From Adiantum capillus-veneris (lineage: Eukaryota > Streptophyta > Polypodiopsida > Polypodiales > Pteridaceae), in NCBI GenBank assembly GCA_014529385.2, contig CM043960.1, positions 32,617,396 to 32,681,395 on the forward strand: a stretch of DNA of 64,000 bases, in the 5' to 3' direction. The notes below the pieces were generated by a model. The model saw only the letters and a list, made by a program, of their open reading frames with translations, searched no databases and was not told the DNA's origin. Below, one piece after another: positions 46,014-56,277 of this stretch (position 1 is its first letter; each line of letters begins with the position of its first letter). A program made the translations under genes and the position numbers.

Positions 46014-46181
46014 CTGGACCTCTATCTCTACGCGCCCTCTAGACTTTTCGTCTCCCCTCTGCAAGAAAACAAATCATCTTCTAAGATTCCCATTAACACA
46101 ACCCCAAAATAAGATTTCGGCCACTTATTTTTGCTCAATCTTAGGCCTTGGACATTCTTTCATTTTGATACTTATAATCCA
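45655..46181. repeat. Duplicated segment, copy 2 (unsplit)
   Basis: About 527 bp that align with 31420-31616 joined to 44447-44796. This copy lacks about 24 bp (CCCGTCATGCACACCGATCG region) and a short GAATGAAAACAA present in the other. It shows what the Gypsy-B insertion site looked like. It contains a CT tract at 45964-46011. Confidence 0.85.
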
Positions 46182-46274
46182 CTAGTAAAACGGTGTTGTC
46201 TTCAACAGCAACATGGCCTCTATTACCCTCAAGCTCTTTGCTCTTGGCAAATTTTATAAAAATAGATGAATCAA

Positions 46275-46278
<4 letters not shown>

Positions 46279-46338
<60 letters not shown>

Positions 46339-46403
46339 ACCTAGTGTTGAAGTCTACACTGCCAAAGGAGTTGAAATCTAGTATGGCCGCTTGCTTCTGG
46401 TGG

Positions 46404-46456
<53 letters not shown>

Positions 46457-46603
46457 CGTGCGCACACGTGCAGTCATCAGGGCTATAGGACACACCGAAT
46501 TTTGAAGGTTTTTCCTCCAAATTTAAAATTTAAGGTAAATCTCAAAATTTGTAGGTGGGATTACACTAAACCTTGCATTTTCCTTTGTCTACATACTGGG
46601 TGG

Positions 46604-46666
<63 letters not shown>

Positions 46667-46743
46667 CTAGAGAGAGAGACAGAGGGATGAAGAGAGGGAC
46701 AGATCTCTCTCTCTCCTTTCCTCTCTCTCTCTTTAACGAGACA

Positions 46744-46785
<42 letters not shown>
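46279..46785. repeat. Microsatellite cluster: three (CT)n and one (GA)n
   Basis: CT runs at about 46279-46337, 46406-46454 and 46607-46664, then a GA run at about 46748-46784, with short GA/CT pieces at 46668-46735. The opposed CT and GA blocks could pair as an inverted repeat. Confidence 0.95.
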
Positions 46786-46788
<3 letters not shown>

Positions 46789-46793
46789 ACGCA

Positions 46794-47689
46794 TGTCTAA
46801 CCTCACTATCCTATCTTATTGCAGTATTAGCGAGAACCACGATTAATTTGTCAATCCCTGGGATGAAGCTGACTCGACTAGTGCATAAAGGCTACAAGAG
46901 GTTTTCAATCTCTCGGAAAACAACTAACCACTCACATCTAACTCAAGCTACACTCAAGTGACTGAAATCACCAAAAGCCAATCGCTCATCGGCAAACAAA
47001 TCACATTCATTACAGCATCAAATGACATCCAAACGTAACGAAACTTCTAGGACAAGTTTATAAGACCTAAGCACACATGCTTATGGTCTCAAACCCCACT
47101 TTAGGTCCAGTTCCAAAGTCGCAATTATTAACAGCGGTGGATTTTTGACCTAGTCGTTTTCGACCCAGAATGCATCTAAATGCTTAGCAATGATGCCCCA
47201 ATACCCGCCTATGCTTAGTTTTTTATTTGAAAGTGTAAATTCCTAGTTATGATGAAATTAGGCTGCGGGTCGTGGACGTCAAACACTAGAAATACTATGA
47301 ACTGCTTACGTCAATGCGTAGATCTCTTACCTACGGTTGCAACGCAACAAACATGACTGCAATGTGACAATCGCGGAGGGAGTAGGAAGCGTGAGAAGGA
47401 GAGGAGTGAGTGCTGTTAGCTCATGCTATGTATTTTTTATCCAAAACTTACAAAAATTGGCTTTTATACCTTAGCCAAGGTTTTTGAGTGGTCAAAACTA
47501 ATAATCTGGAGTTCTACCAAAGCTGGGAAATGACAGATTGATAAAATCTGGAAGCTTGTAGCCTTGGCTCATTAATTACAGAGTTTATCCAAGAAAATAG
47601 GAGTTACAATATTCTCGATTTATCAAAATAATAAGTGTTTTACAAAGAGAACTCCGAAAAATGGTATCCATGTTAGCTTGTTGCTAACA
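46794..47689 (-). repeat. Gypsy-C 3' LTR (left edge approximate)
   Basis: It ends in GCTAACA at 47689, so it starts TGTTAGC in element orientation, followed inside by a purine-rich tract. This mirrors the junction of Gypsy-A (AACA then TTCCCC on the plus strand, and further in TCGTCCC). The left boundary at TGTCTAACC is the nearest plausible terminus and is not confirmed by a second LTR. Confidence 0.5.
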
Positions 47690-47706
47690 TTCCCTCCCTT
47701 CTTGCC
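47690..47706 (-). other. Gypsy-C polypurine tract
   Basis: GGCAAGAAGGGAGGGAA on the minus strand, next to the inferred LTR end. Confidence 0.75.
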
Positions 47707-47728
47707 TGTGTCGTCCCTTGACATAGCT

Positions 47729-50700
47729 TTATGGGCTGAAATAATCTTCGGGTTGACGGCTAGTGAGGCAGTCTTTAAGCGCATTCAGTGCCTTCTGGTG
47801 TCTGATTTTTCTTTCTTTGTCTGACACTTGCAGAAACTGCATGGTCACTCTGTTCTTCAGCTCCACCGCTGAGTAGCCTACTCTGGATGTGAGGTTGCTG
47901 ATCATTGGCGCAAAGATCTTCGTTCGCCAAGTGAAGAATCCAGTGTAGAAAGCTTCCTCGAATGCCAACATATTATGTGATGGCAAGAACATACACCGGG
48001 CGTAGAAGCCATAGAGTACTTTTTTGGAAGGCTGACCACTGAGATCATAACATAACCCTTTATTTCCCTCGAGGAATGACATCCACGCGGCGCTGCTTAC
48101 TCTGGCTCATGAAAAACTTCAATATAGGTGAGCAGCACTCGGCATATCTTATATAACATTGCGCATGAGAGATCTGGTAGACTCTTGAAGAAAGACATGG
48201 TGCCCGTCTATCTACACCATCTTCTTGCATGTCTTTGTAGAGCCTCTCTTTTACCTGTAGTAGTTCCACTTTTATGAGAGGGTATGGTAGGAATTGCTGA
48301 TGCCATTGCGCATTGCTCTGATTGGGAGTGAGGTGATCTTCTCTTTCAGTGCGTCCCCTTCAGCTTTTGATAGCTGGACCATAGGCACTGTGTCTGCATT
48401 TGTAACATTAACCTGAAAATCCTCTTCACCACTTGGCTCTGCCGTGGATTGTGTCTCAAACTCAGCAAATGAGACCGAGGGTATATCTATCTGTGGTGGC
48501 TCTGAAGTGCCTGTCTCTTCCTGTGTATCTGGCTTTCCTTCCCTCAAGAGTTGGTTAACTCTCTTGAGCTCTGCTATTTCTTTTAGGAGCTCTTCTTCTC
48601 TCTGGACCCGCATCAATGCCAGGTCCCTACGCTGTGATTGCTCCAACTTTAATTCTAACTCGAGGCCCTTGTTCTTCTTTCCTAGTGCCTTGTATACTTC
48701 ATCAGTCCCTTTGATCGAGGCCACAGCTGGATTTTCTCTTATTTGCCGTAAGAAGATTGCCTGATCATTGATTCGCTGTCAGAGTATTGTAAGGAGGCAT
48801 TTGCAACATCCAATTGCACTTGAATTTTTTGAGCTGACAGGGATGTCGTAAGAAGTTCATGTGTAACTTCTGTCAGATGTTCCTCTTTTGCCTTGCAAGC
48901 ATCGGATAACTTGGTGAGCAGATCACCTAACTCTTCCATTTCTTTCTACTGACGATCTCTTGCTAGTTGATGCTATTCAGCTTCAACTTTCATCTCCTGC
49001 ACTTGCCTCTGAAGATCGGTGATTACAGTCATTCTGTCTTCTAAATCTCCTTGGAGAGCGTCAATCACCATCTCAAGCTCTTTATTTAGCCTTTGTGTTG
49101 CGGCTAAGTGCTGCTGAACAGAGTCTCTCAGTCATGTCTTGCATCTGCCTTGCATATTCGTTTACTTGCACTATAACCTCATCATTAGACTTCTAATCCT
49201 CCTGTCTTGCCAGCTGAGTGGATGTGCCTATAGCCTCATGTGTATCTTTCTGCTGCATTGTAGCCGCTGGTTCTTCTTGCGTGGAGGTAGAGGGTTGGTC
49301 TTTTTCTTTGTCATCCTGAGGCCTTGTGGATGCCTCGGCTGTTTCTTGCTGTGTGGAAGTAGAGGGTGTTGGCTCAGATTTTGTTGTCTCTTCTGGTTCT
49401 GGGCTCACTTCCTTTTCCGGCTCAGGTTCTTTTTGTTGTTGCTGCTCTTGTGTAGCAGTGGCCTCTTTTGTGGATTCATCTGTCTTTTGCTCTTCAGGCT
49501 TTTGAGTAGCTTCGGCGGCTTTCTCTTGTTCCGGCTCTGCTTCTTTTTCTTTTGTTTTATCTTACTAGCTAGCCTCTTGTGCAGCTTTTGTTTCTTTGGT
49601 GGACTTAGATTCTTTCTCTTTCTCAGGTTCAGCTTCCTTCGTTGGCTCTTTTACGGTGTCTTTGCCTGCAGGTGAAGATGGTGGGCTTGGCATAGGGTGG
49701 TTGTGTTGTTTTGTAGGCGGTGAGGTGGGTCTGGGAGACTCATAACCTTGTTCTTGTGCTTCTTCTCTAGCCGTCTCCTCGGCTTGTCTCTGTTGCTCTG
49801 CCTCTTTTTCCTTTCTAGCCGCTTCTTCCACTTCTTTCAGGTTGGGTTTTCTCCAAAGTTTCTGTCGGATCTTCAACCTCTTTTCTGGTGTGATGCTTCG
49901 TTCTTGGGCCTTTAAGTCTACTAGGCACCCATTTCTCTGGGTCCTTCCCTTGTTCTTGTCGACTGCGTTGGTAGGCAAGTTTCTCTCTTTCAAAACGAGC
50001 TTGTTTCTACGCGGGTTCTTCTTGGTGGGCAGCCACAATTTTTCTCTTCATTTCTTCTCTTCTCGCTGTCTTCTCCTCATTGTCAGAGCTCTCGCTGCTG
50101 TGCCTTTCCGACAAGTTGTCGGCTGATTCTTCATCGGATTTATGAGATCTCTTTCCTGACCTTGTAGCTCTAGGAGAGGGTTGTGCTGCCAATATCCATG
50201 TATTTTGGTCAAGAGCAAGTGGTAAATTTTCAGCCATGCCAATGGCATGGTATGCTATCCTCGTCAAGACTTTTGGCGCACCCAAGTAAGTGATCTTGCC
50301 TTCTTTCTTGGTGCCCTTCAAGGTGGTCAGGACATACTGAGTGTGGTACACTGGTTTCCTGGTTGTTGATTTGAGAACTTGTGTAAATGTGGTGGCAACC
50401 GCATGATTTGGTGTGGTGTACCTTGGTGGCCTTTTTGCCAAGAAATGGAAGTGTTGATGGTATAATCTGGCTGGCTCTTCCACTTGTTTGTGAATCAAAT
50501 CTGCAAAGGTAGCCGCGATGGTCTCTTTGGTAAAAGTTCCTGTTGTTTTCCTTTCTCTTGCTCTCATGGTCATTCCTTCTATAGGTAGTCTGAGTGCCTC
50601 TGCCACTATATCTTTGGTTATGACCACCTCGACCTTGTTTCCCTGAGTGTCAGATATTTGGGCCGTTCCATCTTCTTTAATTGTGGATAAAAGCTCGTAA

Positions 50701-51120
50701 GCTGTATAATCCACTCCACAAGGCTCCGGTTTATAAAAGTCTCTGAGTCCTAGCCTGTGGTTGGCTTCTTTGGTCTTTGGCTTAGCGACAACATCATATA
50801 CTTCTTTAGGGAGGAGTTGCAACTCCACCTGATGTCCCTCTTCACTCTTGAATCTGCCGGTGAAGACTGTAGTGTGATGCTCCTCTAGCTGTTCTTTGGA
50901 GAGGTAAGCTGCCTTGGCTACTTTGACTAAATCCGGGTCTAATTGATAAGCGGTCAGTTCTTGCAACTTCTCCTTCTAGTTGAGCTTTTTCTTGGCCCTC
51001 TCTACTGCTTGCATGGCTCTTGTTCAGTGAATAGAGTGCAAAGTTAGTAGATTTGTCAGAATTTTCTTTGAAATGTCCTTTAGTCTGAAATGCTGACAAT
51101 TTTGGTCCAATTTGCTTCAA
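47729..51120 (-). pseudogene. Gypsy-C extra ORF (coiled-coil protein after pol)
   Basis: Segments in several minus frames (51120-50842, 50966-50007, 50038-49193, 49140-48739, 48724-48272, 48269-48060, 48082-47729) read as one protein of about 1,100 residues. The N-terminal 320 residues look globular (LLPKEVYDVVAKPKTKEA, ITKDIVAEALRLPIEG, RLYHQHFHFLAKRPPRYT) and recall, from memory, the 'putative plant transposon protein' domain found beside plant Gypsy elements. A Lys/Glu/Gln/Thr-rich disordered part follows (EKEKESKSTKETKAAQE), then long heptad helices (LKEIAELKRVNQLLREG) and a C-terminal part with LCYDLSGQPSKKVLYGFYARC. No transmembrane segment is seen, so an env role is not supported. Function is unknown. 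Confidence 0.6.
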
Positions 51121-51934
51121 ATCAATTTCTGAACAAGCATAGATGCATAAAAACGTGCAAGGAACAAAACTGTAAAGTCAAAACAAATTTTTGCTACCAA
51201 AGTAAATAATCATGATTATTTACTTTTGAGAAAAAATTTCAGCTTTTTGCAAACTTGGCTTCATAGGTTTGAAGTATATAGCAAATACATACTCTAAGTG
51301 AAATATGGACTCATTTGGATGCATAGGGTGAAAATGGTACCAGATTTTGGCTTTAGGTGTCTGAAACAGTAGATATCAAGGAAATTTGAGATTTTGAGCT
51401 CCAAATTTGTTCAAAATTGGCTACTGGGCTTAACACATCATGCATTTTGGATGTATGATGGCAAAATATTAAAACTCCCCAATTTTGGCTAGAAAGTAAA
51501 TAATTAGGATTATTAACTTTTCTACCAAAATCAATATTTTTTGGTACAAACTAGTTCTATGCATTGTATAGACCCTGTGTATGAGATATGAGGTGATTTG
51601 GATCAAGAAATGTTGTCCATATCCCAAAAATTGGCTTGTAAAGACTTCTTTGCGTTTTTTGGCAATTTTCCAAGTTATAGGTGCTCATTTTGGCTCATAC
51701 TTGATTTTTGGCATGTATTAGGTGTGTACACATGATAGGTGGGGTGATGTGACAATTTCCAAGCAAAAATGATGCAAAAGTAAATAATTACGATTATTTA
51801 CAACAGTGACAAATTCTTTGCAAAACTTACAACTTCTAACCGAGACATATTCTATACACCTAAAACAAGTCCTAAATTGAATTTGGTCAAGTTTGGTCAG
51901 GCCGGCATCACATTGTGCTTTGTCGACTCTGAAA
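51121..51934 (-). other. Spacer before the extra ORF, with palindrome array
   Basis: AT-rich and non-coding, built of degenerate units of about 288 bp, each with one palindrome. Confidence 0.7.
51199..51802. repeat. Three palindromes (arms AGTAAATAAT/ATTATTTACT) before the Gypsy-C extra ORF
   Basis: Copies at 51199-51226 (perfect 28 bp; core CATG instead of CGCG, still symmetric), 51495-51518 (right arm TTATTAACT) and 51779-51802. Spacing is about 294 and 284 bp. The arms match the array at 62.6-63.5 kb. Confidence 0.93.
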
Positions 51935-52293
51935 TCACCATTTTCTGTGACTACACTGTCTGTTGGGCTGGTCGGTCAACTTTGAGGCTTTGGACTTGTC
52001 CGCAACATAGTCATGAAGCAGCTTGTCCAATTCTGGCTCATTTGGAGTCAGTTTGACCCCGTATATTGAATTTAACGCTTTGTAGCCTTCGAGCCATTTT
52101 CTGCTTTTTGAGGGCAATCATATACATTGTATATGAACCTCGTAGGCAAGCTATTTGTGGAGTCAAATCGAAATTCTGACATTTGCCAAAAACCTAGCTT
52201 CTCTACTAGGGCATGATATGGTTCAAATCCCATCTGATTTGGTCGAGCTAGCAGGCCGCTATGATAAGTTTTTGATCGTAGGTCTTCATGCAC
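51935..52293 (-). pseudogene. Small decayed ORF before the palindrome array
   Basis: Two overlapping frames (52293-52072 and 52117-51935) join by one frameshift into about 115 residues: HEDLRSKTYHSGLLARPNQM, FEPYHALVEKLGFWQMSEF, then WLEGYKALNSIYGVKLTPNE and PELDKLLHDYV. The text is non-repetitive and protein-like. No family is recognised. It may be a first exon or N-terminal part of the extra ORF, which would place the palindromes in an intron or internal leader. Confidence 0.4.
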
Positions 52294-53432
52294 TGCTCGG
52301 TTTCTAGGGTTTTTTCTAGGGCTTTAGACTAGCTACCGGCCGTACAAAATGGATCATTGACGAGTAAAGAACTTACCCCTCATGTCTCGTGTGAGATAGC
52401 GCTGAAAACGGTCAATTGTGAACCGGAAAAGTCGCGCGAAAGAGGTCAAAAGCTCTCTTCTGCAAAGGCTGCAAGTGGAAATGAGGTGGTTTTAGCCTAC
52501 CTTGGATATCTATACCCGGACTTCCCGAACCAATTTTCCCCAGATTCCCCCGTTAGTCCTACTAGGCCATGAAATCTATGTTAGACTCAAAAATTTCCAT
52601 GATCGGATTCTTGTAGCTCATTCTACAAGAATCTTACAAAAGTAGGCCTAGCCACCTAATTTAGGCTTCCCGCTTCCATCTTCTGATTTCATTGAAAATT
52701 TTTGTGCTTGTCTTTTTTATCACCATCGTGTCTTCCATTTTTCCATCTGAGCTTCCCTGCTATTTATTATTAATTTTTAACCTGTTTATTTGAAAAATCA
52801 AAGAAAATAGTAAAATGCTCTAAAAAAGTAAAGTGAAAATCCAATAATTAAGAAAATCCATTGAAAAACACAGCTTTATTGTTTTTTGTTGGATTTTTCT
52901 ATTTTTAAGCCTCATTATCAATAAAAATAATGAAAAATACCCAAAAAAGGATTTACTTTTTATGATTTTCTGATAGTATATACACTATTTACACTCATTG
53001 GGAAGATATTATCAGTGAATTTTTCCTTGATGATGAATTATAAGGGCATACCCAAAAAAGGACTTACTTTTTATGGTTTTCTGATAGTATATACACTATT
53101 CACACTCATTGGGAAGATATTATCAGTGAATTTTTCCTTGATGATGAATTATAAGGGCATTATTAGGTAATTTTGCAAAAAATCACACGTTAACATTGAA
53201 CTTTTTTCCTCCCTCTTCAAACATTGACCTTAATTACTTAATACTTAGTGCCCTTCCACCCCTCCTAGATGGAGTACTCCGGGACGACTGTGTGCATGGG
53301 TTGAACAATCGTGTCTATGCATAGCCATGGTTGGCTCTACTATGCTATGAAGATCAATGCAATTCAAACCAATATGATGTGCAAGAGCTGGGTTTGAGTA
53401 ATTAACTCAAGGGTTTCTGATGTCGAGGTTTG
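52294..53432. other. Non-coding, AT-rich, with a 111-bp tandem duplication
   Basis: Two nearly identical copies (about 52938-53048 and 53049-53160) start ACCCAAAAAAGGA and end ATGAATTATAAGGGCAT. No ORF can be defended elsewhere in this stretch. Confidence 0.7.
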
Positions 53433-53900
53433 CTACTCATGTCTTCCAAAGAGAAAATCGTGTAGCTTGTGTGCTCTCTGTTTGATTGTATCATCAGGAT
53501 GCTTCAACACACTGATTGCTTGAGATGTTGGTAGCACTTTTGTTTGTTGTCGAGCTTTTTCTCGCCATTGGTAGCTTGGTTTGCTTGGTGCTGTATGGTG
53601 TGGTGGATTCTTTTGAGACTTAACTCGCCATTGCTTGATTGATTTTATGGTTTGTGGAGAAGATAAGTTCCCTTTTTTCTTCCAAACCAATTTCATGTTA
53701 GGTTCCTTGCTCAGAGATGCTCGTCTCTGTGTTTTAACCATTGGAACCTTCCTTTGTTATGTCGATGGAGTTTTAGTCACCCATATCTGAATCGGTTTAT
53801 CCTTCAGCTGTGCTTTTGGTACCCAAATTTTCCTGACTCCTTGCATGCTACTTGTAGCATTTGCTTGTCGAGGGGATGGAGAAGATTGACTACTTCGTGG
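53433..53900 (-). pseudogene. Gypsy-C W-P-K repeat region
   Basis: Two minus frames give, in order, KIWVPKAQLKDKP, IWVTKTPS, LVWKKKGN, QWRVKSQK and YQWREKAR in a Lys/Ser/Pro-rich background. The first two match the W-[IV]-P-K motifs of Gypsy-A and Gypsy-B, and the rest are looser. It lies directly after PR2, as in Gypsy-B. Confidence 0.7.
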
Positions 53901-53906
53901 TTTGGT

Positions 53907-54300
53907 CTACTGATTGCTTCTTTTCCATTCCTTCTTGCTTGGTGAAATTGAAACTATGAGTTGCCGTCCTTTAGGTGATATCTTTAGCTGATCTGTATCC
54001 CAATCTGGTACTGCTTTGTATGTCTGCATCCAGGGAATTCCAAGAATCATCATCTCATTCATGTGTTCATCTGGTAAGCATACAAACAGATGAGGACATG
54101 AACATCCATGTACTATCACGTTCAAGTTGACTACTCCCAATGTTGGAGTTGGGTTCTTGTTGCATCCTTTGATTGTTGCTATTCTTGCTGACAATGCCTG
54201 ACTTGTTGCCTTCTTGTATGTGAATTAACTTAGTGCATTTACTCTAGCTCATGTGTCAACCAAAGCATTGGTGCTATAATTGTTGAGCTGTACTTTGATG
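53907..54300 (-). pseudogene. Gypsy-C second protease-like domain (PR2)
   Basis: The N-terminal strand around 54240-54300 reads NYSTNALVDT-stop-ARVNAL, that is D-T-G with the Gly codon changed to TGA. The C-terminal strand at about 54020-54055 is MNEMMILGIPWMQTYKAV, the usual hydrophobic-Gly pattern. It sits after integrase and before the W repeats, the same place as in Gypsy-B, though sequence similarity between the two is low. Confidence 0.7.
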
Positions 54301-54320
54301 TGCAGGTCCATTCCATCTAA

Positions 54321-54735
54321 CTAATCATCATCTGTTGAAACTGCATCTTTAGGTAATTCCCATTGTCGGTCATCTATTTCCAGAGTGTTGATGGGAATTG
54401 GTATATGGTGATTGTTGAGATCAGCTTTCCGCTTGAGTACCCGAAGCCGAGCTTCCTCTTGGGCTTCATCAATAACCTGTTGTCGTTTGATCTTTCTTTG
54501 CTTAGATGCATGCATTCTTTCTAGCAATTCATTGGTTAACGGAAAATTGTATTTCTTTAAGCGACATCCACTAATCCAATTAGCCATTGGTTCACCATCT
54601 AGGGTGGCAATTTTACTGCTCCACTTGGAGATACATCTTCAATGATAAACGGTCCGTTTCCCTTTTTCTTAAACTTGGGAATGTGTTGCTTAAGGAAATA
54701 GACTAAAACTAAGTCCCCTTTTTTGAAGATTTTTG
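54321..54735 (-). pseudogene. Gypsy-C integrase C-terminal domain and linker
   Basis: In shifting frames: KGDLVLVYFLKQHIPKFKKK and GNGPFIIEDVSPSGAV (the SH3-like GPY/F-type module), then GEPMANWISGCRLKKY and a charged helix (RMHASKQRKIKRQQVIDEA). This compares with the Gypsy-B segment GDKVLMYGVRN...GKGPYRVCEI. No chromodomain. Confidence 0.7.
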
Positions 54736-54738
54736 TGA

Positions 54739-55420
54739 TTAAGTGGGAATCAAAAAACTTTTTTTTTTCCGCTTTTGTGCATAGATGTGAGCTACAGTAG
54801 TTAGCCTTTGCTCATCTAGCTTTTCTAAATCTTCAAGTCTTTTTGACAATTCATGTCCAGTCCATTCAAAATTCTGTGCTACCCTTAATGTCGGCAATAG
54901 AAATTCGATTGGCAGTATGGCATCAAGACCATAAACAAGGTTAAAGGGTGTAGCATTTAAAGTTGTTTTGAATGAAACCCGATAAGCCCATAGAGCAGCA
55001 TGGAGATTCATTTCCCAGTATGTCCATCCTGAACTAACCACTTTAGTCAGCACCGAGCTAAGAATTTTATTCGTATACTCAGCTTGTCTGTTTGCTTGTG
55101 GGTGATAGGGAGCTGATTTGTTATGGATAACCATAAACTCATTAAGAAAATACTCGATTACCTCATTGAGGAAATGAGTTCCCCGATCACTAACAATTTC
55201 TATTGGCAGTCCATATCTCGTGAATACATACTCATATAAGAATGTTGCAGTAGTTATGGCATAATTCTTTTGAGTTGCTTTAGCCTCAGTCCACTTGGTC
55301 AAATAGTCCGTAGCTACAATGATATATTGAGCTTGGGTTCTATAAGCAGGTGGCTATATTGGCCCAACAAAATCTATACCCATTTTGCGAAATCTCTAGC
55401 CCCCATCATTGGTCTTAAGG
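54739..55420 (-). pseudogene. Gypsy-C integrase core
   Basis: The open part 54739-55302 carries TKWTEAKATQKNY, IVSDRGTHF (second Asp), QANRQAEYTNK (Glu) and LWAYRVSFKTTLNATPF. The strand with the first Asp lies upstream at about 55310-55380 beyond a stop (GIDFVGPI-like). DDE residues appear kept despite the damage. Confidence 0.85.
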
Positions 55421-56174
55421 GCATGCTATCCACTCGTGTTGGCATTTTTGCTCGTTAACAAGCATCACATCTTCGAACATATTCTTTGGAATCTGCAAAA
55501 GTATTGGCCACCATATGCCTGAAATCAAGATTTCTCTTGCGGTGGTCTCACTAGAAAAGTGACCTCCAGCTAATCTAGCATGTGCTTGTTCTATAATCAA
55601 AATATACACGTCTTTATTTACACAAAGACGCAAATGTTGATCTTTACCTCTCCGATACAATTGATTCCCAATAAGAGCATAGTCTCTTACTTCAGTTTCA
55701 ATTGCTATTTGATAGCATTTACTCATATCCTTAGGAAATGTTCGGCTCGATAATAAGTAAGTAACAGATAGTTACTCCACTTAGGAATAGGTGACATTTG
55801 AAACAATGTTACATGAGGTATGGGTGTTTGTTTTTGACATTGAGGGCAGTCCTTCACAAAAGATCGAACATCGCTCCTCATAGTCGGCCAAAATACTCCA
55901 AGTCTCAAGATTCATTGCATAGTTTGGTCTTCCTCAAAGTGAAGTCCTACTATGGTAACTGTGCTTGACTTAGGTACTGTTCTTTTTCTTCAGGATTGAT
56001 GCATAAAAGCAATATCCCGTCTCGATTTCTTTTGTATAGCCTGCCAGCTAGTAATTGATACATAGGTGATTGCTCGATTAATCTGATCGTAATAGGAAGT
56101 GGTATTTGTGAATCCACTTGGGCTATTGTCATCAATGACACAATGTTTTCCAACCATCTAGGTATCATTTTCAC
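55421..56174 (-). pseudogene. Gypsy-C tandem integrase zinc-binding (H2C2) modules
   Basis: First copy: YQLLAGRLYKRNRDGILLLC, then GLHFDEDQ/GLHF text, GVFWPTMRSDVRSFVKDC and CPQC. Second copy: YALIGNQLYRRGKDQHLRLC, AHARLAGGHFSSETT, SGIWWP, and CDAC in a shifted frame at about 55455-55470. Gypsy-B has one such module. The copies are not near-identical, so this is either an old duplication or a join of two elements. Confidence 0.65.
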
Positions 56175-56277
56175 GGAGAATAAAGAGGCATCTGGTGATC
56201 ATTGTCTACCCCTTTAGGTGATTCTCTTGAAACAATCCTTGACAAATGATCTGCTCGTTGATGTGTAGTACCCTTTG

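Noticed and set aside
47729-51120. Envelope protein for Gypsy-C
   Set aside because: No signal peptide, transmembrane helix or cleavage pattern; the protein is charged and coiled-coil.
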